From the NCBI RefSeq assembly GCF_024347335.1, contig NZ_AP025463.1, forward strand, positions 248,001-312,000: DNA of 64,000 nucleotides, in the 5' to 3' direction. Origin of the DNA: Vibrio celticus. GTDB lineage: Bacteria; Pseudomonadota; Gammaproteobacteria; Enterobacterales; Vibrionaceae. Below, one piece after another: positions 7,310-16,041 of the stretch (the stretch's first letter is position 1; each line of letters starts with the position of its first letter). The notes under the pieces were generated by a model. The model saw nothing but the letters and a program-made list of their open reading frames with translations, did not search any database and was not told the origin of the DNA. A program made the position numbers and the translations under genes.

Positions 7310-8491
7310 ATGAGCAGCCGGAAGCCAGCAACAATCGCAGTACGTACTGGTATCGAGTCAGACACGCAACACCATGCCGTTGTCCCACCCATTTATCTTT
7401 CGACTAACTATGGGTTTCCCGCTTTTGGTGAAGTGCCAAAGTACGATTACACCCGTTCTGGTAACCCAAACCGCGGTTTATTAGAGACGGCACTGTTTGA
7501 GCTTGAATCAGGCAAAGGCGCGGTTGTGACTAACTGTGGTACTTCGGCGCTTAACTTATGGGTTTCGGCTTTCTTAGGCGGCGATGATCTTATTATTGCA
7601 CCGCACGACTGCTACGGTGGTACTTACCGCCTGTTTAACACTCGCTCGCTAAAAGGTGACTTCAAAGTTCTGTTCGTTGATCAATCGGATCAAGCTGCTC
7701 TGGATGCGGCGATCGCGCTTAAGCCAAAGTTGATCTTAATTGAAACCCCATCGAATCCACTGGTTCGTGTGGTTGATATTGCAGAAACTTGCCGCAAAGC
7801 GAAAGAGGTTGGTGCTCTGGTTGCTGTCGACAACACGTTTTTGACACCTGTGTTCCAAAAGCCTTTAGAGCTGGGTGCTGATTTTGTTATCCACTCTACA
7901 ACCAAGTACATCAACGGACACTCAGATGTGATTGGTGGCGTTGTGGTCACTAAGACAGAAGAGCATGCTGAAGAGCTAGCGTGGTGGGGTAACTGTATTG
8001 GTGCGACCGGCACACCATTTGATAGCTACATGACTTTACGTGGTATTCGTACGCTAGGTGCGCGTATGCGAGTTCACGAAGAAAGCTCACGTGAGATTCT
8101 AGCGTCTCTACAGAAACAAGATCTTGTCGGCACTATTTACCACCCAAGCCTTCCCGAACATCCGGGGCATGATATCGCGAAGAAACAGCAATCGGGCTTT
8201 GGCTCAATGCTCAGCTTTGAGTTTGCGGGCTCATTCGAGGCGCTTAAATACTTTGTTGATAAGTTAGAGCTGTTTTCTTTGGCAGAATCATTGGGCGGCG
8301 TTGAAAGCCTGATTTGTCACCCTGCGTCTATGACTCACCGCGCGATGGGCGAAGAAGCATTAGCAGAAGCGGGTGTTTCTCAGCAACTACTGCGTCTATC
8401 TGTTGGCCTTGAAGATGCAGAAGACCTAATCGATGACCTCAAGCAAGCGTTTGAAAAGACACAGCGCTTTATCGCTGAAGAGGAGGGTTAA
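7310..8491 (+). CDS. metB: Cystathionine gamma-synthase
   Basis: This PLP enzyme joins O-succinylhomoserine (or the acetyl ester) and cysteine to give cystathionine in methionine synthesis. I choose the ATG at 7310 (393 residues, MSSRKPATIAVRTG), preceded by AAGGA; a longer frame from 7274 has no ribosome-binding site. The PLP-binding lysine is K199 in HSTTKYINGHSD. The substrate-binding segments YDYTRSGNPNR (46-56) and the C-terminal LRLSVGLED are present. It forms an operon with metL, whose start is two bases after the metB stop. MetJ boxes lie upstream. Confidence 0.96.
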   Translation: MSSRKPATIAVRTGIESDTQHHAVVPPIYLSTNYGFPAFGEVPKYDYTRSGNPNRGLLETALFELESGKGAVVTNCGTSALNLWVSAFLGGDDLIIAPHDCYGGTYRLFNTRSLKGDFKVLFVDQSDQAALDAAIALKPKLILIETPSNPLVRVVDIAETCRKAKEVGALVAVDNTFLTPVFQKPLELGADFVIHSTTKYINGHSDVIGGVVVTKTEEHAEELAWWGNCIGATGTPFDSYMTLRGIRTLGARMRVHEESSREILASLQKQDLVGTIYHPSLPEHPGHDIAKKQQSGFGSMLSFEFAGSFEALKYFVDKLELFSLAESLGGVESLICHPASMTHRAMGEEALAEAGVSQQLLRLSVGLEDAEDLIDDLKQAFEKTQRFIAEEEG

Positions 8492-8493
8492 TA

Positions 8494-10905
8494 ATGGCAA
8501 CCTTTCGCCAGCTACATAAATTTGGTGGCAGCAGTTTAGCGAATCCTGAATGTTACCAACGCGTGGTCAACATTCTTAGAGAATACTCATCAGCATCTGA
8601 TTTGGTGGTGGTATCGGCAGCAGGCAAAACAACCAACCGTTTAATTGAATTTGTTGAAGCGCTCGACAAAGATGGTCGTATTGCCCATGAATGCCTACAA
8701 GCACTTCGTCAGTTCCAACTCGATCTGATTGAAGCACTGCTTGAAGGTGAAGCTGCCTCGCAACTTACTGCAACTATTCAACAAGAATTTACCGCTTTGG
8801 GTGAGCTAACGGCTCCCTTGAGCGAAGCACAAAAAGCAAAAGTGCTTGGACACGGTGAGGTTTGGTCTTCACGTCTACTCGCGGCTTTGTTGTGCCAACA
8901 TGATTTACAAGCCGTTGCTCAAGATGCGCGTGCTTTTTTACGTGCAGAAGTGGGCGCTCAGCCTGAAGTCGACCGCGCACGTTCTTACCCTCTGATTAAA
9001 GAAGCTCTGGCGCAGCATGCACATTGCCGCGTGGTGATTACGGGCTTTATGGCTCAGAACTGCGAGGGTGAAACCGTACTGCTTGGCCGCAACGGTTCGG
9101 ATTACTCAGCGACCGTGATTGGTGCTTTGGCTGAAGTTGAACGCGTGACGATTTGGAGTGATGTGGCGGGCGTTTACAGCGCTGACCCTCGTCTGGTTTC
9201 AGATGCGTGTCTATTGCCTCTACTTCGCCTTGATGAAGCCAGCGAATTGGCTCGTCTTGCCGCTCCAGTGCTTCACAGCCGAACGCTACAGCCTGTGGCT
9301 CAAAGTGCTATGGATCTCAGCTTACGCTGCAGCTATCAGCCGGAGGCGGGCTCTACACAGATCGAGCGTGTACTGGCATCGGGTCGTGGCGCAAAAATCA
9401 TTACCTCTTTGGATGAAGTGCTTATCGTGCAACTGACCTTTGGTCACGGCCATGATTTCGACCGTCTAGAGAGTGAAGTGCTGGAAGGGCTTAAGCGTGC
9501 TCAACTTGAGCCGCTTGCTTATGAGCTTGAACCGGATCAACACTGTTTGCGTCTTGCCTACACAGAAGAGATCGCTGGTGGTGCATTAGAATATCTCCAA
9601 GACCATGCGATTGAAGCTGAGATTAAGCTAAAAGAAGGTTTCTCTCTGATTGCTGCAGTGGGTGCGGGTGTGACTAAGAACCCGAACCATTGCTACGGTT
9701 TCTACCAGCAGCTTAAGAGCTCTCCGGTTGAGTTCATCTCAGAAGCGAACTCAGGCTTAAGCTTGGTGGCTGTGATTCGTAAGAGTGAAACATCAAGTCT
9801 AGTGAAAGGCATTCATTCTCAACTGTTCCAAGCGCAGAAGCGTGTTGCGATTGCCTTGTGTGGTAAGGGCAATATTGGTTCAAGCTGGTTAAGCCTGTTT
9901 GCTGAGCAAAAAGCGGAACTTGAAAAGCGCCGTGGAATGAACTTTGAATTGGTTGCCGTGGTTGATAGCCAAACCTATTGGTTCGACGATCAAGGCATTG
10001 ATGCGACTTCGGTAGGTAAGCGCTTTGACGACGAAGCGATTGCTAACAATGGTAACGACTGGTTAGAGCGTTTGGGCTCTATTCAAGGTTATGACGAAGC
10101 AGTGGTTCTGGATGTGACTGCGAGCCCAGTGCTTGCAGCAAAGTATCTGCAAATCGCACAACAAGGTATTCACCTAATCTCGGCGAACAAGGTGGCAGGT
10201 TCTGCATCGAGCGAGTATTACCATCAAGTACAAGATGCTTTCGCTAAGATCAGCCGTCATTGGTTGTACAACGCGACAGTGGGTGCTGGATTGCCGATTA
10301 ACCACACGGTACGTGACCTACGTGAAAGTGGCGATGACATTATTGCGTTGTCAGGCATCTTCTCAGGCACGCTGTCTTGGTTGTTCCAACAGTTTGATGG
10401 CACCGTGCCATTCAACGAGTTGGTCGATTTAGCGTGGCAACAAGGCCTGACGGAACCTGACCCTCGTGCTGACCTTGATGGATCAGACGTGATGCGTAAG
10501 CTGGTGATTCTAGCGCGTGAATCGGGTTTGGATATCGAACCTGAAAACGTAAAAGTGGAATCGCTCGTACCTGAAGAGCTGCAAGATCTATCAGTGGATG
10601 AATTCTTCGACAAAGCTTCTGTTCTAAGCGAAGAGTTGGCTGAGCGTTTAGAGAAAGCGCACTCTCAACAGAAAGTTCTGCGTTACGTAGCACGTTTGGA
10701 GAAGAACGGTAAGGCAACCGTAGGCGTTGAAGCGCTATCTAAAGAACACGCTCTGGCGAACTTGTTGCCTTGCGATAATATCTTTGCGATTGAGAGCAAA
10801 TGGTACAAAGATAATCCATTGGTTATCCGTGGCCCAGGTGCAGGACGTGAAGTCACTGCTGGCGCAATTCAATCTGACCTAAACAGAATGTCTAGCCTGT
10901 TTTGA
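8494..10905 (+). CDS. metL: Bifunctional aspartokinase / homoserine dehydrogenase II
   Basis: The N-terminal half phosphorylates aspartate and the C-terminal half reduces aspartate semialdehyde to homoserine, feeding methionine synthesis. The 803 residues compare with about 810 in E. coli MetL. The kinase motif KFGGSSLANPE starts at residue 9, and GRNGSDYSAT lies near 195-205. The dehydrogenase NAD-binding motif IALCGKGNIGSSW is near 450, with NKVAGSAS and GADLDGSDVMRKL-type substrate motifs after it. Placement directly behind metB and under the MetJ operator favours MetL over the threonine-regulated ThrA. Confidence 0.95.
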   Translation: MATFRQLHKFGGSSLANPECYQRVVNILREYSSASDLVVVSAAGKTTNRLIEFVEALDKDGRIAHECLQALRQFQLDLIEALLEGEAASQLTATIQQEFTALGELTAPLSEAQKAKVLGHGEVWSSRLLAALLCQHDLQAVAQDARAFLRAEVGAQPEVDRARSYPLIKEALAQHAHCRVVITGFMAQNCEGETVLLGRNGSDYSATVIGALAEVERVTIWSDVAGVYSADPRLVSDACLLPLLRLDEASELARLAAPVLHSRTLQPVAQSAMDLSLRCSYQPEAGSTQIERVLASGRGAKIITSLDEVLIVQLTFGHGHDFDRLESEVLEGLKRAQLEPLAYELEPDQHCLRLAYTEEIAGGALEYLQDHAIEAEIKLKEGFSLIAAVGAGVTKNPNHCYGFYQQLKSSPVEFISEANSGLSLVAVIRKSETSSLVKGIHSQLFQAQKRVAIALCGKGNIGSSWLSLFAEQKAELEKRRGMNFELVAVVDSQTYWFDDQGIDATSVGKRFDDEAIANNGNDWLERLGSIQGYDEAVVLDVTASPVLAAKYLQIAQQGIHLISANKVAGSASSEYYHQVQDAFAKISRHWLYNATVGAGLPINHTVRDLRESGDDIIALSGIFSGTLSWLFQQFDGTVPFNELVDLAWQQGLTEPDPRADLDGSDVMRKLVILARESGLDIEPENVKVESLVPEELQDLSVDEFFDKASVLSEELAERLEKAHSQQKVLRYVARLEKNGKATVGVEALSKEHALANLLPCDNIFAIESKWYKDNPLVIRGPGAGREVTAGAIQSDLNRMSSLF

Positions 10906-10960
10906 TTTTCAGATCGGTTGGTTTAGTGTCTAAATAACATACTATTCACTAAGATAAATG

Positions 10961-10996
10961 AGGCTGAAAGCACGATGTGTTTTTCAGCCTTTTTTC
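10961..10996 (+). terminator. metBL terminator
   Basis: AGGCTGAAA and TTTCAGCCT flank a loop and are followed by a T-run, about 55 bases after the metL stop. Confidence 0.85.
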
Positions 10997-11108
10997 TACA
11001 TTATTTCTGCTTTGCGACCCATTTAACGACTTGAGTTTTACTCACGATCTACTTGAGAAAAATTCATAATGGATCTGTTGACATTAAATCGTATTCAATA
11101 CATTCTAC

Positions 11109-11132
11109 AGACATATAGACGTCTAAACGTCG
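11109..11132. promoter_or_regulatory. MetJ operator upstream of metF
   Basis: Adjacent 8-mers AGACATAT, AGACGTCT and AAACGTCG match the met-box consensus. The first 16 bases are identical to the first two boxes before metB. They lie 50 bases before the metF start. Confidence 0.9.
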
Positions 11133-11181
11133 TTTAAGGATTTGAGTTTTTAGTGGTTGCTTTTGCCACAGGGAGAGTAAG

Positions 11182-12081
11182 ATGGGATACACACACGCTA
11201 GTCATATCGACGCTTTAAATCAGAATATCGCTGAGCTTTCTGACAACATCAATGTGTCATTTGAGTTTTTTCCACCGAGCAGTGAGAAGATGGAAGAGAC
11301 CCTGTGGAACTCTGTTCACCGTCTTAAAACACTTCAACCAAAATTTGTATCGGTAACTTATGGTGCAAACTCGGGCGAACGTGACCGTACCCACTCAATC
11401 ATTAAAGAAATTAAAAACCAAACTGGTCTAGTAGCAGCACCGCACCTAACGTGTATTGATGCGAGCCGCGAAGAGCTGATTCAAATTGCCGACGATTACT
11501 GGGCAAATGGTATCGAGAGTATTGTTGCGCTGCGTGGTGACATTCCAGCAGGCGGCGGCGCGCCAGAGATGTACGCATCTGATTTGGTTGAGCTACTTAA
11601 ATCTCGCCACGATTTTGATATCTCAGTAGCGGCATTCCCTGAGGTTCACCCTGAAGCAAAAAGCGCTCAATCTGACCTTATTAACCTAAAACGTAAAGTA
11701 GATGCGGGTGCTAACCGTGCAATCACTCAGTTCTTCTTCGATGTAGAAAGCTACCTACGTTTTCGTGACCGTTGTGTCGCGGCAGGTGTGGATGTTGAGA
11801 TTGTTCCGGGCATCTTACCGGTTTCTAACTTCAAGCAAGCGTCTCGCTTTGCAGCGATGAACAACGTAAAAGTACCTGGCTGGATGGCGAAGCAGTTCGA
11901 AGGTTTGGATGATGACCCAACCACTCGTCAGTTAGTAGGTGCCAGCCAAGCGATTGATATGGTTCGTACGCTGAGCCGTGAAGGTGTGAAAGATTTCCAC
12001 TTCTACACGCTAAATCGTGCAGAAATGACTTACGCACTTTGCCATACGCTAGGTGTTCGTCCACAAGTCGCTGCGCTTTAA
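11182..12081 (+). CDS. metF: 5,10-methylenetetrahydrofolate reductase
   Basis: This FAD TIM-barrel enzyme reduces methylenetetrahydrofolate to methyltetrahydrofolate, the methyl donor for methionine. The 299 residues carry Glu28 (SFEFFPPSS) and Asp120 (ALRGDIP), the catalytic residues known from E. coli MetF at the same numbers. It is monocistronic, with MetJ boxes 50 bases upstream and an AGGGAGAG-like ribosome-binding site before the ATG. Confidence 0.97.
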   Translation: MGYTHASHIDALNQNIAELSDNINVSFEFFPPSSEKMEETLWNSVHRLKTLQPKFVSVTYGANSGERDRTHSIIKEIKNQTGLVAAPHLTCIDASREELIQIADDYWANGIESIVALRGDIPAGGGAPEMYASDLVELLKSRHDFDISVAAFPEVHPEAKSAQSDLINLKRKVDAGANRAITQFFFDVESYLRFRDRCVAAGVDVEIVPGILPVSNFKQASRFAAMNNVKVPGWMAKQFEGLDDDPTTRQLVGASQAIDMVRTLSREGVKDFHFYTLNRAEMTYALCHTLGVRPQVAAL

Positions 12082-12153
12082 GCAAAGTCTAAGAAGTAAA
12101 GCCTAAGCACTTGTAAAAAGCCTCTGGCAGTAACATTTCAAATCCTATAGATA

Positions 12154-12191
12154 CAAAAAAGGCTTGGACTCATAGAGTTCAAGCCTTTTGC
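12154..12191. terminator. Bidirectional terminator between metF and aphA
   Basis: AAAAGGCTTGGACTC, loop ATA and GAGTTCAAGCCTTTT pair with one G-T wobble and have A- and T-runs on both sides. It serves metF on the plus strand and can serve aphA on the minus strand. Confidence 0.88.
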
Positions 12192-12193
12192 TT

Positions 12194-12235
12194 TTCTAGC
12201 TTCTAGCTTCTAGCTTCTAGCTTCTAGCTTCTAGC
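12194..12235. repeat. Six-copy 7-bp tandem repeat behind aphA
   Basis: TTCTAGC is repeated six times without error. The last copy runs into TTAACTTAAGCTAG at the end of aphA, giving a 9-bp palindrome at 12231-12249. The repeat lies in the 3' region shared by metF and aphA, so its copy number can vary without changing a protein. Confidence 0.95.
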
Positions 12236-12240
12236 TTAAC

Positions 12241-12780
12241 TTAAGCTAGAGCGCCAAGTTCAAGCAGTACTTCTTCAGCCCATACAATCCATGCTTCACG
12301 GATAAGTAGGTTACGACGAAGTGTTAGACGCTCAAGGCGTGCTTGCTTGTCTAGTGTTGATGGCGTTGCGTAGTAAGCTGCTTCGATTTCACGGTAGTGA
12401 GAAACCAGTTTGCGAGATTCTTCTACTAGCTCAGCAAGTTGTACACGGTAAGCGTCAGAAGGTTGTACAGCACAAGCCATTAGCTTAGCTGAGAATTCGT
12501 CACGAACGGTTGGGTGTGCAGTTGGTTGTTCAAACCATTCACCTAGCGCGCCACGGCCAGCATCAGTGATAGAGTAAACTTTACGATCAGGTTTGCCTTC
12601 TTGAGGCTCAAGCACGCAAGTTACCTGGTCGTTCTGAGCCATTTTATTTAGCTCGCGGTAAACTTGTTGATGGCTAGCTTTCCAGAAGTAACCAATGCTT
12701 GCGGAGAATTCTTTTGTGATATCGTAACCAGTAGCATCGCGTGTACTTAAAACGGTTAGAATTACGTGTGGTAATGACAT
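12241..12780 (-). CDS. aphA: Quorum-sensing regulator AphA (PadR family)
   Basis: AphA is the low-cell-density master regulator of vibrios and a virulence activator in V. cholerae. The 179 residues match its length. The N-terminal winged helix (MSLPHVILTVLSTRDATGYDI, then FWKASHQQVYRELNKM) is followed by the PadR C-terminal dimerisation helices (KLVSHYREIEAAYY and later). It lies downstream of ppc on the same strand but is separated by the ppc terminator at 13079-13103. Its roughly 300-base upstream region is rich in repeats. A PadR paralogue is possible but the N-terminus fits AphA well. Confidence 0.95.
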   Translation of the reverse strand: MSLPHVILTVLSTRDATGYDITKEFSASIGYFWKASHQQVYRELNKMAQNDQVTCVLEPQEGKPDRKVYSITDAGRGALGEWFEQPTAHPTVRDEFSAKLMACAVQPSDAYRVQLAELVEESRKLVSHYREIEAAYYATPSTLDKQARLERLTLRRNLLIREAWIVWAEEVLLELGALA

Positions 12781-13078
12781 GTCTGAAATCCAAATGGTAA
12801 ACAGTAAACAAATACTTAAACAACAAGTGTGCTTCTAATGGCACGTTATATTGGTTATGTCTAAGTAGCACCAACTCATCGGTTGGTTATGTCACCTTAC
12901 AAAGCCGTTTATCACCTAGGTTGACCAGTTTATTGGTCAAGTTGCTGCAGATTATTTTTTTGGAGTGCTTCCGCAGCGGAGCAGTAGTATATCTAAATAA
13001 TAAGCATAAAGTAGAATACATGGACAAAATAACCCAAAAAACTGACAAAATACTCGTTAATAGTTATTTTGAAAAATT
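12781..13078 (-). promoter_or_regulatory. aphA control region with direct and inverted repeats
   Basis: The 298 bases between the ppc terminator and aphA hold an 11-bp direct repeat, TTGGTTATGTC at 12851-12861 and 12883-12893, spaced 32 bp start to start. They also hold a perfect dyad TTGACCA-N6-TGGTCAA at 12921-12940. In the aphA mRNA sense, CTAGGTGA (12912-12919) is complementary to the TCACCTAG that I recall in the Qrr sRNA core. Which of these are true sites for LuxR/HapR, AphA or Qrr cannot be decided from sequence alone. Small open frames across the region look accidental. Confidence 0.5.
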
Positions 13079-13103
13079 AAAAGGTCGCACATGGCGACCT
13101 TTT
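13079..13103. terminator. ppc terminator
   Basis: AAAAGGTCGC-ACATG-GCGACCTTTT is a perfect 10-bp stem with T's on both strands. It begins about 50 bases past the ppc stop and insulates aphA from ppc. Confidence 0.9.
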
Positions 13104-13153
13104 GTTCTTTTTTTAGTTATAAATGCTGATCAAGTTATAGTAGGAATCACTAA

Positions 13154-15784
13154 TTAACCAGTGTTTCGCATACCTGCTGCAATGCCTGCAATCGTCACCA
13201 TTAGCGCTTCTTCTAGCTCTGCTGGTGGTGTTTCACACTTACGAGTACGGTAAAGCAGCTCTGCTTGAAGCATGTTTAGTGGCTCAACGTAGATGTTACG
13301 TAGGCGAATTGACTCAAGCCCCCAAGGGTCGCTCTGCATCAAGTTCTCGTTATTTTCTACATTCAGTACCGCTTTGATGTCTTTTTGCAGCTGTTCACGC
13401 AGTAACTCACCTAACGGCAGTAGTTCTTTATCAACAAGACGCTGGTCGTAGTACTTCGCAATTTCCATGTTGCACTTCGAGTACACCATTTCCAACATAC
13501 CCAGACGAGTTGAGAAGAATGGCCATTCACGACACATCTCTTCAAGTAGCGCTTGATGGCCTTGGTCAACTGAGTATTGAATCGCTTCACCAGCGCCTAA
13601 CCAAGCAGGAAGTACCAAACGGTTTTGGCTCCAAGAGAAGATCCATGGAATTGCACGTAGGCTTTCTACTCCGCCATTCGGGTTACGTTTCGCAGGGCGA
13701 GAACCAAGAGGCAGTTTGCCGAGCTCTAGTTCAGGTGTAGCTTGACGGAAGTAAGGTACGAATTTCTCTTCGCCACGAACTACGTTACGGTAAGCCTCAC
13801 AAGAGACTTGAGACAGCACTTCCATTAGGTCGCGCCACTCTTGTTTAGGCTCTGGTGGTGGCAGAAGGTTTGCTTCTAGAATCGCACTCGCGTATAGGTT
13901 GAAGCTATTTACGGCAACATCTGGCAAGCCAAGCTTAAAGCGGATCATTTCGCCTTGCTCAGTTACACGTAAGCCGCCTTTCAAGCTCTTAGGTGGCTGA
14001 GAAAGTAGGGCTGCATGCGCTGGCGCCCCACCACGACCAACCGTACCGCCACGACCGTGGAATAGAGTCAGTTCAATGCCTTCTTCGTCGCAAACCTTAA
14101 CCAGTTTGTCCATCGCATCGTATTGAGCCCAGCCTGCAGACATTACGCCCGCATCTTTCGCTGAGTCAGAGTATCCGATCATCACCATTTGGTGGTTCTG
14201 GATAAATCCACGGTACAAGTCGATGCTCATTAGCTGCTTCATTACCGCTTCTGAGTTGTTCAAATCGTCTAGCGTTTCGAACAGTGGACATACGTCCATG
14301 CGGTATGGGCAACCACATTCTTGCAGAAGCAAGTGAACAGCCAGTACATCCGATGCAGTACGAGCCATAGAAATCACATAAGCGCCGAAGGCTTCACGAG
14401 GTTGAGCTGCAATTACCTTACAGGTGTCTAAAACCTCTTTGACCTGTTCAGATGGCTCCCAGTCGCGCGGTAGCAGTGGGCGTTTTGAGCTTAATTCATT
14501 GGTTAAGAAAGCAATCTTGTCTTGCTCGCTCCACTGGTCGTAATCGCCAATGCCTAGGTAGCGAGTCAGTTCAGATAGGACATCTGAGTGACGTGTACTT
14601 TCTTGACGAACATCGAGACGAACTAAATGCACACCGAATGCTTTTAGGCGACGTAGGGTATCAAGCAGAGAACCATCTGCGATTACGCCCATGCCACATT
14701 CGTGCAGCGATTGGTAACACGCGTAAAGTGGTGTCCAAAGTTGGTCGATGTTCTGCAGTGTTTCTTTCTTCGGTACTTCAGCATCATGCAGTTTTGCGTC
14801 AAGCACTTCTAGCGTGTTGTTCAGCAGAGTGCGTAGGCTCTTAAGGATTGCACGGTAAGCTTCGTGCTCATCACCTGCTAGTTCACGAACCGCATCATTA
14901 CACTTAGTCATCGACAGCTCGGTAATCAGCTCATTAACGTCGCCTAGGTAAAGGTCTGCAGCTTTCCAGCGAGATAGGCGCAGCACTTCTTTAGTGATGG
15001 TGTGCGTTACGAATGGGTTACCATCGCGGTCACCGCCCATCCAAGATGAGAAGTGTACTGGGCGTGCATCGATCGGCAGGCCTTCACCAAGGTAGCCTTT
15101 TAGTCGGCCATCCATGTCGCGTAGAAAATCTGGTACTGCTTCCCATAGAGAGTTTTCTACAACCGCAAAGCCCCACTTAGCTTCATCAAGTGGCGTTGGG
15201 CGTTGTTGACGAATCACATCTGAGTGCCAACCTTGAGCGATAAGTTGCTCTAGGCGACGTTCGGTTTTCACGCGCTCTTTGTGTGATAGGTCGCTTAATT
15301 CTAATTTAGACAGACACTCGTTGATCTTAACCAGCTTGTTGATCATGGTGCGACGAGTGATTTCTGTTGGGTGTGCAGTCAAAACGAGTTCAATGTTCAG
15401 GTCGCGAACAGCTTGAGCCGCATCTAGCTTGCTGATGTCGTTTTGGTTTAATTTGGAAAATAGAGATTGCAGCACGTCTGGTTCGCAAACATGCTCCTCA
15501 CAGTGGCGAGAGATGGTGTGGTACTGCTCTGCCATGTTGGTGAGGTTGAGAAATTGGTTAAATGCACGAGCAACAGGAGTGAGTTGTTCGTTCGGCAGGT
15601 TTTTGATTTCTTCAACTAGGCTGTCACGGTCAGCTTTGTTGCCTGCGCGGGCGGATTTGGAAAGTTTACGGATAGTCTCCACTTTCTCTAAGATAACGTC
15701 ACCATGTGCATCTTGGATTGTGTTACCTAGCAAGCGTCCCAGCATGCTTACGTTACTCTTGAGAGCGGCGTATTTCTCGTTCAT
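13154..15784 (-). CDS. ppc: Phosphoenolpyruvate carboxylase
   Basis: It carboxylates phosphoenolpyruvate to oxaloacetate to refill the TCA cycle. I choose the ATG at 15784 (876 residues, MNEKYAALKSNVSML) because it aligns with E. coli Ppc and has an AGGA eight bases upstream; the frame stays open 11 codons further. Catalytic His138 lies in VLTAHPTEI. The GYSDSAKDAG motif and the glycine-rich FHGRGGTVGRGGAP loop follow, and the C-terminus ends MRNTG, the usual allosteric tail. It is monocistronic with its own terminator. Confidence 0.97.
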   Translation of the reverse strand: MNEKYAALKSNVSMLGRLLGNTIQDAHGDVILEKVETIRKLSKSARAGNKADRDSLVEEIKNLPNEQLTPVARAFNQFLNLTNMAEQYHTISRHCEEHVCEPDVLQSLFSKLNQNDISKLDAAQAVRDLNIELVLTAHPTEITRRTMINKLVKINECLSKLELSDLSHKERVKTERRLEQLIAQGWHSDVIRQQRPTPLDEAKWGFAVVENSLWEAVPDFLRDMDGRLKGYLGEGLPIDARPVHFSSWMGGDRDGNPFVTHTITKEVLRLSRWKAADLYLGDVNELITELSMTKCNDAVRELAGDEHEAYRAILKSLRTLLNNTLEVLDAKLHDAEVPKKETLQNIDQLWTPLYACYQSLHECGMGVIADGSLLDTLRRLKAFGVHLVRLDVRQESTRHSDVLSELTRYLGIGDYDQWSEQDKIAFLTNELSSKRPLLPRDWEPSEQVKEVLDTCKVIAAQPREAFGAYVISMARTASDVLAVHLLLQECGCPYRMDVCPLFETLDDLNNSEAVMKQLMSIDLYRGFIQNHQMVMIGYSDSAKDAGVMSAGWAQYDAMDKLVKVCDEEGIELTLFHGRGGTVGRGGAPAHAALLSQPPKSLKGGLRVTEQGEMIRFKLGLPDVAVNSFNLYASAILEANLLPPPEPKQEWRDLMEVLSQVSCEAYRNVVRGEEKFVPYFRQATPELELGKLPLGSRPAKRNPNGGVESLRAIPWIFSWSQNRLVLPAWLGAGEAIQYSVDQGHQALLEEMCREWPFFSTRLGMLEMVYSKCNMEIAKYYDQRLVDKELLPLGELLREQLQKDIKAVLNVENNENLMQSDPWGLESIRLRNIYVEPLNMLQAELLYRTRKCETPPAELEEALMVTIAGIAAGMRNTG

Positions 15785-15985
15785 TGTCATCCTGCCTCGT
15801 AAAAAAATTACATCCATTGTTCCTTGTTAAGTACACAATCTAGCGAAAAGTGCTGTATCTAGTCAAATAAAGCATTCTAAGTTTGCAATTATTAGTTTTC
15901 GAAATTCGGGAGAAGTAAATTTCCCAATAGTTCGGAATTAAAGTGAAATTTAATTACAAGATCAGGCTGTGTCAGGGATAACAGA
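15785..15985. other. ppc upstream region
   Basis: About 200 AT-rich bases hold the ppc promoter, up to the remains of the argE terminator at 15986. I cannot place a convincing operator here. Confidence 0.4.
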
Positions 15986-16005
15986 ATAAAAGCCACCTTT
16001 TCGGG
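15986..16005. terminator. Left half of the split argE terminator
   Basis: ATAAAAGCCACC (15986-15997) pairs perfectly with GGTGGCTTTTAT at 17509-17520. Removing the element and one 10-bp duplication rebuilds a 12-bp stem with a six-base loop TTTTCG, placed just after argE. The insertion point is in the loop. Confidence 0.88.
15996..16005. repeat. Target-site duplication, left copy (IS50-like)
   Basis: CCTTTTCGGG is present here and at 17501-17510, directly flanking the element. Ten bases is one more than the usual nine for IS50. Confidence 0.85.
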
Positions 16006-16007
16006 CT

Positions 16008-16041
16008 GTCTCTTGATCACAAGTCTGGTTAATCAAGAGAC
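16008..16041. repeat. Dyad at the left end of the IS50-like element
   Basis: GTCTCTTGAT (16008-16017) and ATCAAGAGAC (16032-16041) form a perfect 10-bp stem around a 14-base loop that contains the transposase stop. No T-run follows, so it is not an obvious terminator. Confidence 0.6.

Noticed and set aside
12194..12235. CRISPR-like repeats
   Set aside because: Units are 7 bp with no spacers; it is a simple tandem repeat.
12921..12940. LuxR/HapR box
   Set aside because: The dyad half-sites are farther apart than in the consensus I know, so I list it only as an unassigned dyad.
12921..13157. Small plus-strand open frame upstream of aphA
   Set aside because: It crosses the dyad and the ppc terminator, has no ribosome-binding site and no recognisable family.
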